31,792 nt of DNA. Source: SXOA01 sp051004015 (GTDB lineage: Bacteria; Planctomycetota; Planctomycetia; Pirellulales; Pirellulaceae). The notes below the pieces were generated by a model. The model ran no database searches. It saw only the letters and a list, made by a program, of their open reading frames with translations, and was not told the DNA's origin. Position 1 is the stretch's first letter. Every line of letters starts with the position of its first letter. Shown here in pieces: positions 24,290-31,745 of the stretch. The position numbers were made by a program, and so were the translations under genes. The DNA is taken from assembly GCA_051004015.1 (NCBI GenBank), contig JBPCKT010000021.1, forward strand, positions 1-31,792, written 5' to 3'.

Positions 24290-25888
24290 ATGAGCGATCT
24301 CTTTCACGAATGCGGCATTGCCGCAGTTTGTCATCTTCCTGGGGACTCGCACCCGCTGGCCCCCGAGGGGGGACCGGACGAGGTTTCCCGTCTTTTGCCC
24401 CGGATGCTGCTCGATATTCAGAACCGCGGGCAACTCGCGGCGGGGATGACGTCGTTCAATCCGGGGCGAGAGCAACTGCTGTATACGCACAAGGACATCG
24501 GCTCGGTGACGGAGGTTTTTCGCCTCTCCCATAAGGGGAAAGCGGAAAGCCTGATGAAGCAGAACGCCGGGCGGGCGGCCATTGGGCACGTTCGCTATGC
24601 CACCTGCGGCGAGGAAGACCGCAACTATGCCCAGCCGTTTCAGCGGGACCACCTGGAAAAGCGAAAGTGGTTCGCCTTCGGCTTCAACGGGCAACTGGCG
24701 AATTATCAGGATTTGAAAGCCAATTTGCTCGCCGACTGCGAGTATCACCTGGCCCGCGACAACGACACGGAGATGATCCTCCACGAGATCAGCCGCGAGC
24801 TCTCCGGCGACCGACGGCCGCGGCTGGTGGAGATGATGCGGAACATTAGCAAAAAATTCGACGGGGCCTACAGCCTGGTGATGCTCAACGCCCAGGGGGA
24901 TTTGCTCATCGCCCGCGACCCGCTGGGCATCAAGCCCCTCTGCTGGGCCAAGGAAGGGACCCTCTTCGCCGCCGCCAGCGAGAGCGTGGCGCTGCTCAAC
25001 CTCGGCTTCCGGCCGGAGAGCATCAAGTCCTTGCAGCCGGGGCACGCCATCACCATCACGCAGGGGAAGATGGAAATCGAGCCGTTCGCGGAATCCACGG
25101 GCAGCGCCCACTGCTACTTTGAATGGATCTACTTCGCCAACGTCGCCAGCACGCTCGACGGCCGCAGCGTCTATCTCTCCCGCACGGCCCTCGGCGAAGA
25201 GCTGGCCCGGCTGGAGACGGAATCGGGCCGCGTGCCGCTCGACGAGGACACCATCGTCGTCCCCGTCCCCGACACCAGCAAAGCCGCCGCCGACGCGATG
25301 GCCCACAAGCTGGGAATTCCGTCGCGGGAAGGGCTGATCCGCAACCGCTATTCGGGCCGCACCTTCATCGAAGGAGGGGACGGCCGCCGCAAGAAGGCGG
25401 AAACCAAGTACACGCCCCTGCGGGAAGTGCTGGAAGGGAAGCGGATTTTCCTGGTCGAGGATTCCATCGTCCGCTCCACCACCATGCGAGTGCTGCTCAA
25501 AAGGATCCGCGAAGCTGGGGGGGCCAAGGAGATTCACGTCCGAGTCGCCTGCCCGCCAATCGTCGCCCCCTGCTTCTACGGCATCGATATGTCCACCGTG
25601 GACGAGCTCTTTGCCCCTCGCATCATGCGCGGCCGCGGCCTGACCGACGAAGTGCAGGCCGAAATGGCCGACATTCTCGGCGCCAATTCCCTCCGCTATC
25701 TCCCTGTCGAATCCATCGCTCGCGCCATCAAAAAAGAGCCCAGCCAACTCTGCCAGGCCTGCATCACCGGCAAATACCCCACCCCCTTCGGGCAGGACCT
25801 CTACCAAATCGCCCTCAACAACGTCGGCAAAGGGGAATGCCCCAGCCGCACGTACGAAGTGCAGCACTCGCTGACGTTCGCGGAGTGA
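24290..25888 (+). CDS. purF: Amidophosphoribosyltransferase
   Basis: Catalyses the first step of de novo purine synthesis, transfer of ammonia from glutamine to PRPP. It has 532 residues. The N-terminal glutaminase (Ntn-hydrolase) domain should mature by cleavage before Cys8 in ECGIAAV, leaving a seven-residue propeptide. HVRYATCGEEDRNYAQPF and FNGQLANYQDL form the glutamine site. The phosphoribosyltransferase domain has VPVPDTSKAAADA, NRYSGRTFIE and the PRPP loop VEDSIVRSTT (residues about 388-397). The C-terminus has CQACITGKYPTPFG. The domain spacing is that of the family, but identity to textbook PurF looks modest, so a divergent planctomycete form is likely. I chose the ATG at 24290, which places Cys8 correctly; a longer frame from 24239 is open but unlikely. 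Confidence 0.88.
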   Translation: MSDLFHECGIAAVCHLPGDSHPLAPEGGPDEVSRLLPRMLLDIQNRGQLAAGMTSFNPGREQLLYTHKDIGSVTEVFRLSHKGKAESLMKQNAGRAAIGHVRYATCGEEDRNYAQPFQRDHLEKRKWFAFGFNGQLANYQDLKANLLADCEYHLARDNDTEMILHEISRELSGDRRPRLVEMMRNISKKFDGAYSLVMLNAQGDLLIARDPLGIKPLCWAKEGTLFAAASESVALLNLGFRPESIKSLQPGHAITITQGKMEIEPFAESTGSAHCYFEWIYFANVASTLDGRSVYLSRTALGEELARLETESGRVPLDEDTIVVPVPDTSKAAADAMAHKLGIPSREGLIRNRYSGRTFIEGGDGRRKKAETKYTPLREVLEGKRIFLVEDSIVRSTTMRVLLKRIREAGGAKEIHVRVACPPIVAPCFYGIDMSTVDELFAPRIMRGRGLTDEVQAEMADILGANSLRYLPVESIARAIKKEPSQLCQACITGKYPTPFGQDLYQIALNNVGKGECPSRTYEVQHSLTFAE

Positions 25889-25991
25889 CCGGCGAGCGGC
25901 CAGCGTAAGCTGGCCGGTGATTTCGCACGCCGGGGGGGTCCTTCTTGCCGATTCGACATGACCGGCCAGCTTACGCAGGCCGCTCGCCGGT
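25888..25991. repeat. 31-bp inverted repeat after purF, with internal hairpins
   Basis: Arms at 25888-25918 and 25961-25991 are inverted copies with one mismatch, separated by 42 bp. Each arm holds a hairpin, GGCCAGC or GGCCTGC over a GTAA loop with GCTGGCC. The left arm overlaps the last base of the purF stop codon, so it could act as a terminator. Confidence 0.85.
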
Positions 25992-26016
25992 GAGGATCGC
26001 GCCGCTTGCATCCCCC

Positions 26017-26133
26017 CGTAAGTGCTGTTTTTATTCATGTTTTCACACTTGTTTTTCAGCGACTTACGATGATTCACGTTGTCGTAAGTCATGATTTCTA
26101 AACATTTTTCGCCGCCGCGAATCGCCGTAAGTT
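26017..26133. repeat. Cluster of CGTAAGT half-sites with N14 inverted repeat, copy C
   Basis: The inverted repeat GACTTACG-N14-CGTAAGTC (26061-26090) matches copies at 13890 and 14140 in arm and spacing. Two further half-sites, CGTAAGTG (26017-26024) and CGTAAGTT (26126-26133), lie on either side in an AT-rich stretch. TGATTCAC occurs twice nearby. Confidence 0.75.
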
Positions 26134-26214
26134 GATTCACCCTCCGAGTTTTTTATTCACTTTCATCGATCCCAACCCATGAGGGTTTTCTCCGAACTGA
26201 CTCAGGGCACCGGA

Positions 26215-26240
26215 CACTAACCCGAAGCGCCAGCGAGGGA
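26215..26240. repeat. 26-bp interspersed repeat, second copy
   Basis: Identical to the minus strand of 8700-8725 over all 26 bases (core CCCGAAGCGCCAGCGAGGGA). In the other copy it holds the fmt stop codon. Confidence 0.8.
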
Positions 26241-26330
26241 CGACGAAAGGGCGGCCGCCCCAACCGACTTCTGTTGCGAAACCCCCCGGGTAAAACAACA
26301 GCCCCCCCCGGCCCGCGGGTAGCAAACTCT

Positions 26331-26357
26331 GTTGGTAAACCCCCCGGGTTTACCAAC
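26331..26357. repeat. Perfect 12-bp hairpin (GTTGGTAAACCC arms)
   Basis: A 12-bp perfect stem with a CCC loop. Related, degenerate copies of the same unit lie just upstream (about 26270-26330). Confidence 0.8.
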
Positions 26358-26366
26358 ACCCCCATC

Positions 26367-26478
26367 GTCGCCTTTCGCTCCGCGAAAGTAGCGTGCCTGG
26401 GAGCGCAGGCGTCCCCACAGGCACCGAGAACTCACACGACACCCGCCCCACGCGTACTTTCGCGGAGCGAAAGGCGAC
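26367..26478. repeat. 24-bp inverted repeat with 64-bp spacer
   Basis: Perfect inverted arms at 26367-26390 and 26455-26478. The first 22 bases of each arm are identical to 3300-3321, so this is an interspersed family with at least three copies in the window. Confidence 0.85.
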
Positions 26479-26700
26479 ATTCGTTTTCGCGGTATCATCG
26501 CACTTCTCCTAAACTGTGCCGCACAACCTCATTCCGACTATTATGGACAATCATACACATGTCCAGTTGGCACCGTCAAGCCCCGGCTACCAGAATTCCG
26601 GAAATACTTGCCGGCAGGCGGAGTCGCGGCCTGCCTTGCTCGCGGTTACACTTGGCACAGTCCCCATTCTGACCTGAACCTTCCTCGCCTGGCCGAAAAT

Positions 26701-26785
26701 GTAGGATGGGACTCCCGCCCCGTCCGTCCCGTCCCATTCATTCCGGCGCATAAGCGAATCGGACGGGACGGGAGTCCCCTCCTAC
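26701..26785. repeat. 26-bp inverted repeat before a remnant gene
   Basis: Arms at 26701-26726 and 26760-26785 pair with two mismatches (GTAGGA...GTCCG type), separated by 33 bp. The right arm ends 4 bp before the ATG of the remnant at 26790. Confidence 0.8.
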
Positions 26786-26789
26786 GACT

Positions 26790-27080
26790 ATGCCCTCCAT
26801 GTCCCCCGCCCAGTTCATCGCCAAGTGGCAAGCCGTCAACCTTTCGGAGCGGTCCGCCTGCCAGCAGCATTTTCTCGATCTGTGCGAGCTGCTCGGCCAG
26901 CCCATGCCGGCGGCGGCGGACCCGGAGGGGGCCTGGTACTGCTTTGAGAAGGGGGTCAAGAAAACCCAAGGGCACAAGCACCTGCTGTCGGCATTCAAGG
27001 AAGAATTCGCACGGCCTGGTGAAAGATCGATTCTTCGTTCATGGGGGCCCGCGGTGCTCCGCATGCTTCTCTATCTATGA
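26790..27080 (+). pseudogene. N-terminal remnant of a MmeI-like / class I DNA methyltransferase
   Basis: The first 60 residues (AQFIAKWQAVNLSERSACQQ, then HFLDLCELLGQPMPAAADPEG and AWYCFEKGVKKT) resemble the conserved start of large planctomycete SAM-dependent DNA methyltransferases with a fused nuclease domain. Intact proteins of that type are typically 900 or more residues. After about residue 61 the product changes to an unrelated segment and stops at 27080 (96 residues). No other part of the methyltransferase is seen downstream. It is therefore a remnant of a restriction-modification gene, or possibly a short gene of unknown use. The ATG at 26790 and one at 26799 are both possible. Confidence 0.6.
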
Positions 27081-27223
27081 AGTGCGAGAAAAATGAGCAA
27101 AACGCCCCACCGATTCTCCAATTAATCGGAATTGCCTTCGTCGCGGACCTCGGCCCGCAACTAGGCGCGGGCAAACCGGCGTCCCGTAGTCTTCATTTTC
27201 TAGATCGGACGTCTGCGGAACGA

Positions 27224-27251
27224 TGTAATGTTACAGCCGCGGCAGTATACT
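27224..27251 (+). promoter_or_regulatory. Candidate operator and -10 before the ECF sigma gene
   Basis: TGTAA-TG-TTACA (27224-27235) is an interrupted palindrome. TATACT (27246-27251) is a possible -10 about 35 bp before the ATG. The -35 is not clear. A GGAAC sits at 27217-27221, as in many ECF promoters, so autoregulation is possible but unproven. Confidence 0.3.
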
Positions 27252-27285
27252 CCAGTCGGTTTCACCATCTCACCGGACCCTCCGA

Positions 27286-27861
27286 ATGTCCGACGTCACC
27301 CGCATCCTGTCGCAAATCGAATCCGGCGATGCGTCAGCGGCGGAGCAACTGCTGCCGCTGGTGTATGACGAGTTGCGGAAGCTGGCGGCCGCCAAGCTGG
27401 CGCACGAGAAACCGGGCCAGACGCTGCAGGCGACGGCGCTCGTCCATGATGCCTATCTAAGGCTGGTCGGCGATGGGGACCGCGAGCAGTCCTGGGATAA
27501 CCGGGGGCATTTCTTTGCCGCCGCAGCGGAAGCGATGCGGCGGATTCTGATCGACCAAGCGCGGCAGAAACATAGCGACCGTCGTGGCGGCGGTTGGCAG
27601 CGCTGCGAACTGTCGGACGCCGATCGCGTCACGCTGCCGATCAGCGACGAATTGCTCGACCTGGATGACGCGTTGACGCGACTTTCGAGCGTTGATCCGC
27701 AGGCCGCCGAATTGGTCAAGTTGCGGGTATTTGCCGGCTTGACGGTCGAGGAAGCGGCAGCGATTCAAGGCGTCTCCCCGCGGACAGCCAAGCGAAATTG
27801 GGCATACGCCCGGGCCTGGCTGGGACGAGAATTAGACGCCCAAGCCTCGCGCGAGGGCTGA
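27286..27861 (+). CDS. ECF-type RNA polymerase sigma factor (TIGR02999-like)
   Basis: A 191-residue sigma factor of the planctomycete ECF group. Sigma-70 region 2 covers residues about 20-95 (DELRKLAAAKLAHEKPGQ, LVHDAYLRLVGD, FFAAAAEAMRRILIDQARQK). Region 4 covers about 125-185 (RLSSVDPQAAELVKLRVFAG, then GLTVEEAAAIQGVSPRTAKR as the helix-turn-helix). Length is normal. It directs RNA polymerase to a set of genes not identifiable here. No separate anti-sigma gene is present. A membrane Ser/Thr kinase follows after 101 bp on the same strand, the usual partner of this group, and probably controls the sigma factor by phosphorylation. No Shine-Dalgarno is visible. Confidence 0.93.
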   Translation: MSDVTRILSQIESGDASAAEQLLPLVYDELRKLAAAKLAHEKPGQTLQATALVHDAYLRLVGDGDREQSWDNRGHFFAAAAEAMRRILIDQARQKHSDRRGGGWQRCELSDADRVTLPISDELLDLDDALTRLSSVDPQAAELVKLRVFAGLTVEEAAAIQGVSPRTAKRNWAYARAWLGRELDAQASREG

Positions 27862-27962
27862 ACCCGAGAGAAAATGCGGATTTGTCAGGAATCCTTGGCC
27901 CCCCTTTCGCGCCGATCTCGCATTACTGGTTGCCTGGCCCGCTTCTGGGCAGGAGATAAATC

Positions 27963-30950
27963 ATGCCGACTTCACTGCACACCGAAAAAACGATCTTTCT
28001 GGAAGCGGCGGAAATCGCCTCCCCGATCGAGCGGGACGCGTTTCTCGTACGGTCGTGCGGCGACGATCGGCAACTCCGCGCCGCGGTCGAGGCATTGCTG
28101 TTGTCGCACCAGCGATCCCAAGGCGTATTGGATGCCACTTCCGCTCCTCCCACCGAACGCCCCGGCACGATGATCGGCCCCTACAAGCTCCTGCAGCAAA
28201 TCGGCGAAGGGGGCATGGGCGTTGTTTACATGGCCGAGCAGTCCGAGCCGGTCCAGCGGAAGGTCGCCCTCAAAGTCATCAAGCCGGGCATGGACAGCCG
28301 GCAAGTGATTGCCCGCTTCGAGGCCGAGCGGCAGGCGCTGGCCTTGATGGACCATGTCAACATCGCCCGCGTTCTCGATGCCGGGACCACGGAACAGGGC
28401 CGGCCGTATTTCGTCATGGAGCTCGTCCACGGCGTCCCCATCACCAAGTACTGCGACGACAACCACCTGACGCCGCGCCAGCGGCTGGAGCTGTTCGTGC
28501 CCGTCTGCCAGGCGATTCAGCACGCCCACCAAAAGGGGATCATCCACCGCGACATCAAGCCGTCCAATGTGATGGTCACGCTCTACGACGGCCAGCCGGT
28601 CCCCAAGGTGATCGACTTTGGCGTGGCCAAGGCGACCGAGCAAAAGCTGACCGAGCGGACGCTGTTCACGCAGTACGGCACGATGATCGGCACGCTGGAA
28701 TACATGAGCCCGGAGCAGGCGGAGATGAGCGACCTGGGCATCGACACCCGCAGCGACATCTACTCGCTGGGCGTGCTCTTATACGAGCTGCTGACGGGCA
28801 GCACGCCGCTGAGCCACAAACGGATGAAGGAGGCGGCGTACGGCGAAATCCTCCGCATGATCAAGGAGGAAGAGCCTCCCAAGCCGAGTACCCGGCTTAG
28901 CGACTCGGGCGAGGCGCTGGCGTCGATCTCGGCCCAGCGCAAGACGGAGCCGGCCAAGCTGTCGAAGCTGATGCGCGGCGAGTTGGACTGGATCGTGATG
29001 AAGACCCTGGAGAAGGACCGCAACCGCCGCTACGAGACGGCCAACGGCTTCGCAGCCGACGTGCAGCGCTACCTGGCGGACGAGTCGGTGGAGGCGTGCC
29101 CGCCGTCGGCACGCTACAAGCTGGGTAAGTTCGCCCGCAAGAACCGCAAGGCCCTGGTCACGGCCGGCGCCTTCCTCGTTTTGCTTGGGGCCGCGACGGT
29201 GGTCAGCACGTGGCAGGCCTTTCGGGCCACACAGGCCGAGGCGGTGGCGAAGGCAAGCGCCGACCAGGCCCGGCTCAACGCGGAGGAGGCGGAACGCAAC
29301 GCCCGGCAGGCGAGCGCTGAGGCAAACGCCAAGGTGGTGGCCCTGGCGGCGGAACAGCAGGCCCGCGCGGACGAGACGAAGGCCAGGCAGCAGGCGTTCG
29401 CCGCCCTGCGGAGCATGACCGCGGACGTGGTCGAGAGGAAGTTCGCCCAGGCGACGGTGCTGACGGAGGACGACCGGGAGTTCCTGCGCGGCGTCATCGC
29501 GCAGTACGACGCCTTCGCCGCGATCAAGGGGGACGACGCCGACAGCCGGGCGCTGCGGGCGGAGGGCCGATTCCGGGTCGGCAACATGCGTCGCACGCTG
29601 GGGGAACTCAAGGAGGCGGAGAAGGACTACGACCAGGCCCTGGGCATCTACCAGCCACTGGCGGCCGACTTCCCCTCCCGACCCGAGTTCCGCCGGGACC
29701 TGGCTTTGACCCACAACAATCTGGGCAACCTGCTCAATGCCAGGGGCCGGCCAAGAGAAGCGGAGACGGCGTACACCGACGCCCTGGCCCTCCAGAAGCA
29801 ACTGGCCGCCGACTTCCCGACCCGGCCCGAGTTCCGCCAGGACCTGGCCGCGTGCTACAACAATCTGGGCATCCTGCTCTGTGACACGGATCGGCCAAAA
29901 GAAGCGGCGAAGGCCCACGCCGACGCCCTGGCCCTCCAGAAGCACCTCGCCGCCGACTTCCCCGGCAATCCCAAGTTCCGCCAGGACCTGGCCAGGAGCC
30001 ACAGCAACCTGGGCAACCTGCTCAAGGTGACATACCGGTTCAAAGAAGCGGAGTCGGCCTACGCCGAGGCCCTGGCTATCGAGAAGCAACTGGCCGCCGA
30101 CTTCCCCGGTCAGCCCGAGTTCCGCCGCGAACTGGCCGCGGGCTACGACAACTTGGGTGCCCTGCTCCAGCTCACGCTGCGGAAGGACCGGCTGCAGGAA
30201 GCCGAGAAGGCCCACGTCGAGGCCCTGGCCGTCTTTAAGCAACTGGCCGCCGACTTCCCCACCCGCCCTGAGTTCCGCCAAGACCTGGCTTTGAGCTACA
30301 ACAACCTGGCCGCCCTGCTCGGCAAGACGGGCCGGCTCAAGGAAGCCGAGAAGGCCTACCTCGATGCCGTGGCCATCTATAAGCAACTCGTCGCCGACTT
30401 CCCCAATCAGCCGGATCTGCGGAGCAGTCTGGCCGGCTCACTGGGAAACCTGGCGATGCTCTGCAACGAGAGACGGGACTTCAAGGCGGCGAAAGCGTAC
30501 CTGGAGGAAGCGCTGCCGCACTATCAATTGGCACTCCAGGCCAACCCGCGCAGCCCGACGTATCGTCAGTTCTTCCGAAATAACATGAGGGCCCTGGTAG
30601 AGGCCAACGCCGGTTTGCAGGATCAAGCCGCCGCCCTGCAAGCCGCTCGAACGCTGCGCGACGTTGGCTGGGACCCGCCCGGCGACGCCCATTACGCGGC
30701 CCACGCGCTGGCGCCCTGCATTTCCGTTGTGGAAAAAGATCAGCAACTCGATGCGGCGAAGCGCCAAGCGGCCGTGCAGTTCTATGGCGACGAGGCCATG
30801 AAGATGCTGCGCGATGCTGTCGGCAAGTGTTGGAAGGACGCCGCGCTGTTCCTGGCGAAGGATCCTGCCCTCGCTCCGCTGCGTCAGCGCGACGACTTCA
30901 AGAAGCTGCTGGCGGAGGCAGAGGCTGGCGCGAAGAAGGAAAAGAAGTAG
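27963..30950 (+). CDS. Membrane Ser/Thr protein kinase with TPR repeats
   Basis: A 995-residue Hanks-type kinase. The N-terminal 65 residues carry the short FLEAAEIASPIERDAFL region common to this group. The kinase domain has the G-loop GEGGMG (81-86), Lys104, HRDIKPSN (195-202), DFGVAK (218-223) and SPEQ (249-252), all intact. One transmembrane segment is at about 398-417, followed by an Ala/Glu coiled stretch (420-480). Six 48-residue TPR-like repeats (about 565-855) share LAADFP, PEFR, DLA and NNLG patterns, and a Lys-rich C-terminus follows. The kinase should face the cytoplasm, with the TPR part outside the inner membrane. AGGAG lies 7 nt before the ATG. Upstream is the ECF sigma factor, which suggests a signalling pair. 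The sensed signal is unknown. Confidence 0.95.
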   Translation: MPTSLHTEKTIFLEAAEIASPIERDAFLVRSCGDDRQLRAAVEALLLSHQRSQGVLDATSAPPTERPGTMIGPYKLLQQIGEGGMGVVYMAEQSEPVQRKVALKVIKPGMDSRQVIARFEAERQALALMDHVNIARVLDAGTTEQGRPYFVMELVHGVPITKYCDDNHLTPRQRLELFVPVCQAIQHAHQKGIIHRDIKPSNVMVTLYDGQPVPKVIDFGVAKATEQKLTERTLFTQYGTMIGTLEYMSPEQAEMSDLGIDTRSDIYSLGVLLYELLTGSTPLSHKRMKEAAYGEILRMIKEEEPPKPSTRLSDSGEALASISAQRKTEPAKLSKLMRGELDWIVMKTLEKDRNRRYETANGFAADVQRYLADESVEACPPSARYKLGKFARKNRKALVTAGAFLVLLGAATVVSTWQAFRATQAEAVAKASADQARLNAEEAERNARQASAEANAKVVALAAEQQARADETKARQQAFAALRSMTADVVERKFAQATVLTEDDREFLRGVIAQYDAFAAIKGDDADSRALRAEGRFRVGNMRRTLGELKEAEKDYDQALGIYQPLAADFPSRPEFRRDLALTHNNLGNLLNARGRPREAETAYTDALALQKQLAADFPTRPEFRQDLAACYNNLGILLCDTDRPKEAAKAHADALALQKHLAADFPGNPKFRQDLARSHSNLGNLLKVTYRFKEAESAYAEALAIEKQLAADFPGQPEFRRELAAGYDNLGALLQLTLRKDRLQEAEKAHVEALAVFKQLAADFPTRPEFRQDLALSYNNLAALLGKTGRLKEAEKAYLDAVAIYKQLVADFPNQPDLRSSLAGSLGNLAMLCNERRDFKAAKAYLEEALPHYQLALQANPRSPTYRQFFRNNMRALVEANAGLQDQAAALQAARTLRDVGWDPPGDAHYAAHALAPCISVVEKDQQLDAAKRQAAVQFYGDEAMKMLRDAVGKCWKDAALFLAKDPALAPLRQRDDFKKLLAEAEAGAKKEKK
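29659..30530 (+). repeat. Tandem 144-bp coding repeats in the kinase gene
   Basis: Six units of about 144 bp encode the 48-residue LAADFP...NNLG TPR blocks. The fourth has nine extra bases. The DNA similarity between units is strong enough to suggest recent tandem duplication. Confidence 0.75.
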
Positions 30951-31033
30951 GCAGAATTGAGAGATTAGAGGTCAAAGATTGAGAGTCCTTGCAATGATTT
31001 TTTTGAGCCTGATCTTTGATGGCTGAAAAAAGC

Positions 31034-31099
31034 GGCCGGTGAGTTCACGCCGCCAAGCAATGCACTCACCGGCCCAGCACCATCCCGGCGCTCGGTCTG
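31034..31099. repeat. Hairpin and leader motif before a small secreted-protein gene
   Basis: GGCCGGTGAGT and ACTCACCGGCC form an 11-bp stem with a 19-nt loop (31034-31074). CACCATCCCGGCG (31078-31090) and CGGTCTG (31093-31099) follow. The same arrangement recurs at 31746-31792 at the window edge. Confidence 0.75.
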
Positions 31100-31160
31100 C
31101 GCGCCGGAAACGATGGTGTTTTAATTGTATCGCAGACCTGCTTTCGTAAGGAGAAATCTC

Positions 31161-31580
31161 ATGGTGTTCACTTCCTACCGACGATCGGCCATCTTCCTGG
31201 GCGCGGCCCTGGTCCTGACCGTCTGGATCGGCTCCGTCCGTGCCGACAAGCCGACGCGGATCCCCGCCTTCTACGACGGCCGGCTCGTGTCCCTCGCCAT
31301 CGTCAACGACAACGTCGTGGGGGTCGAACGGGAGGCGATCGAGGGTATCGCCGAACCGCTCTACGCCATTGCCGGACAACCCCACGTCATCTCGACCATG
31401 CCGGGGCAACCCGGGTACAACCCCTACTGGGATATCTACGTGGTCGTCGTCCTGGATGGCCGCAACGTGTCCACCGATCCTTTCCTGTCCGAGGAGGAGA
31501 TCCTGGATGCGGAGGACGCGGGCGAGATCAAAATAATCCGCCTGGACCTCATCCTGCTCTGCCAGGTGATCTCCAAGTAG
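31161..31580 (+). CDS. Small secreted protein of unknown function
   Basis: A 139-residue protein. Residues about 7-28 form a signal peptide (YRRSAIFLGAALVLTVWIGS, then VRA) with probable cleavage before DKPT. The mature part has an NDNVVGVEREAIEG stretch, then a Tyr/Pro-rich middle (GQPGYNPYWDIYVVVVLDG) and an acidic C-terminus with EEEILDAEDAG. I recognise no family. The ATG at 31161 has an excellent AAGGAG with 7-nt spacing. An upstream in-frame start at 31125 has none and was rejected. It follows the kinase gene after 210 bp. Strong hairpins lie on both sides, and the leader signature before it recurs after it, suggesting that a related gene starts beyond the window. Confidence 0.82.
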   Translation: MVFTSYRRSAIFLGAALVLTVWIGSVRADKPTRIPAFYDGRLVSLAIVNDNVVGVEREAIEGIAEPLYAIAGQPHVISTMPGQPGYNPYWDIYVVVVLDGRNVSTDPFLSEEEILDAEDAGEIKIIRLDLILLCQVISK

Positions 31581-31608
31581 TCGTTGCCATCTCGAAGGGG
31601 TCATGGTC

Positions 31609-31692
31609 GGCCGCCCGGGCCCCGGGCGGCCGGCAAAGCTCCCCCCCCAGGATTGGATGGAGGACCAACTCCTCCGCCAAGAGGGGGGGGAG
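31609..31692 (+). terminator. Strong hairpins after the secreted-protein gene
   Basis: GGCCGCCCGGG and its perfect inverted copy (31609-31631, one-base centre) begin 28 bp after the stop codon. A 10-bp CT(C)8 and (G)8AG stem (31639-31648, 31683-31692) with a smaller nested hairpin follows. They could end transcription, but there is no T-run. Confidence 0.45.
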
Positions 31693-31745
31693 TTGCTGGA
31701 AATACAGCGGAGTCCGTGAAAGGCCGCCTTGGTGCGGAAAAATCG

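Noticed and set aside
25888..25991. Insertion-sequence ends
   Set aside because: The inverted arms have only 42 bp between them and no transposase; better explained as a palindromic repeat or terminator.
26017..26133. Replication origin
   Set aside because: The AT-rich stretch has repeated half-sites but they do not match DnaA boxes, and no dnaA, dnaN or gidA gene is nearby.
24194..26140. Minus-strand open frame across purF
   Set aside because: Antisense to the amidophosphoribosyltransferase with intact motifs; its N-terminal part only translates the palindromic repeats.
28779..30386. Minus-strand open frame across the kinase gene
   Set aside because: Repetitive because the TPR-coding DNA is repetitive; no independent motif or ribosome site.
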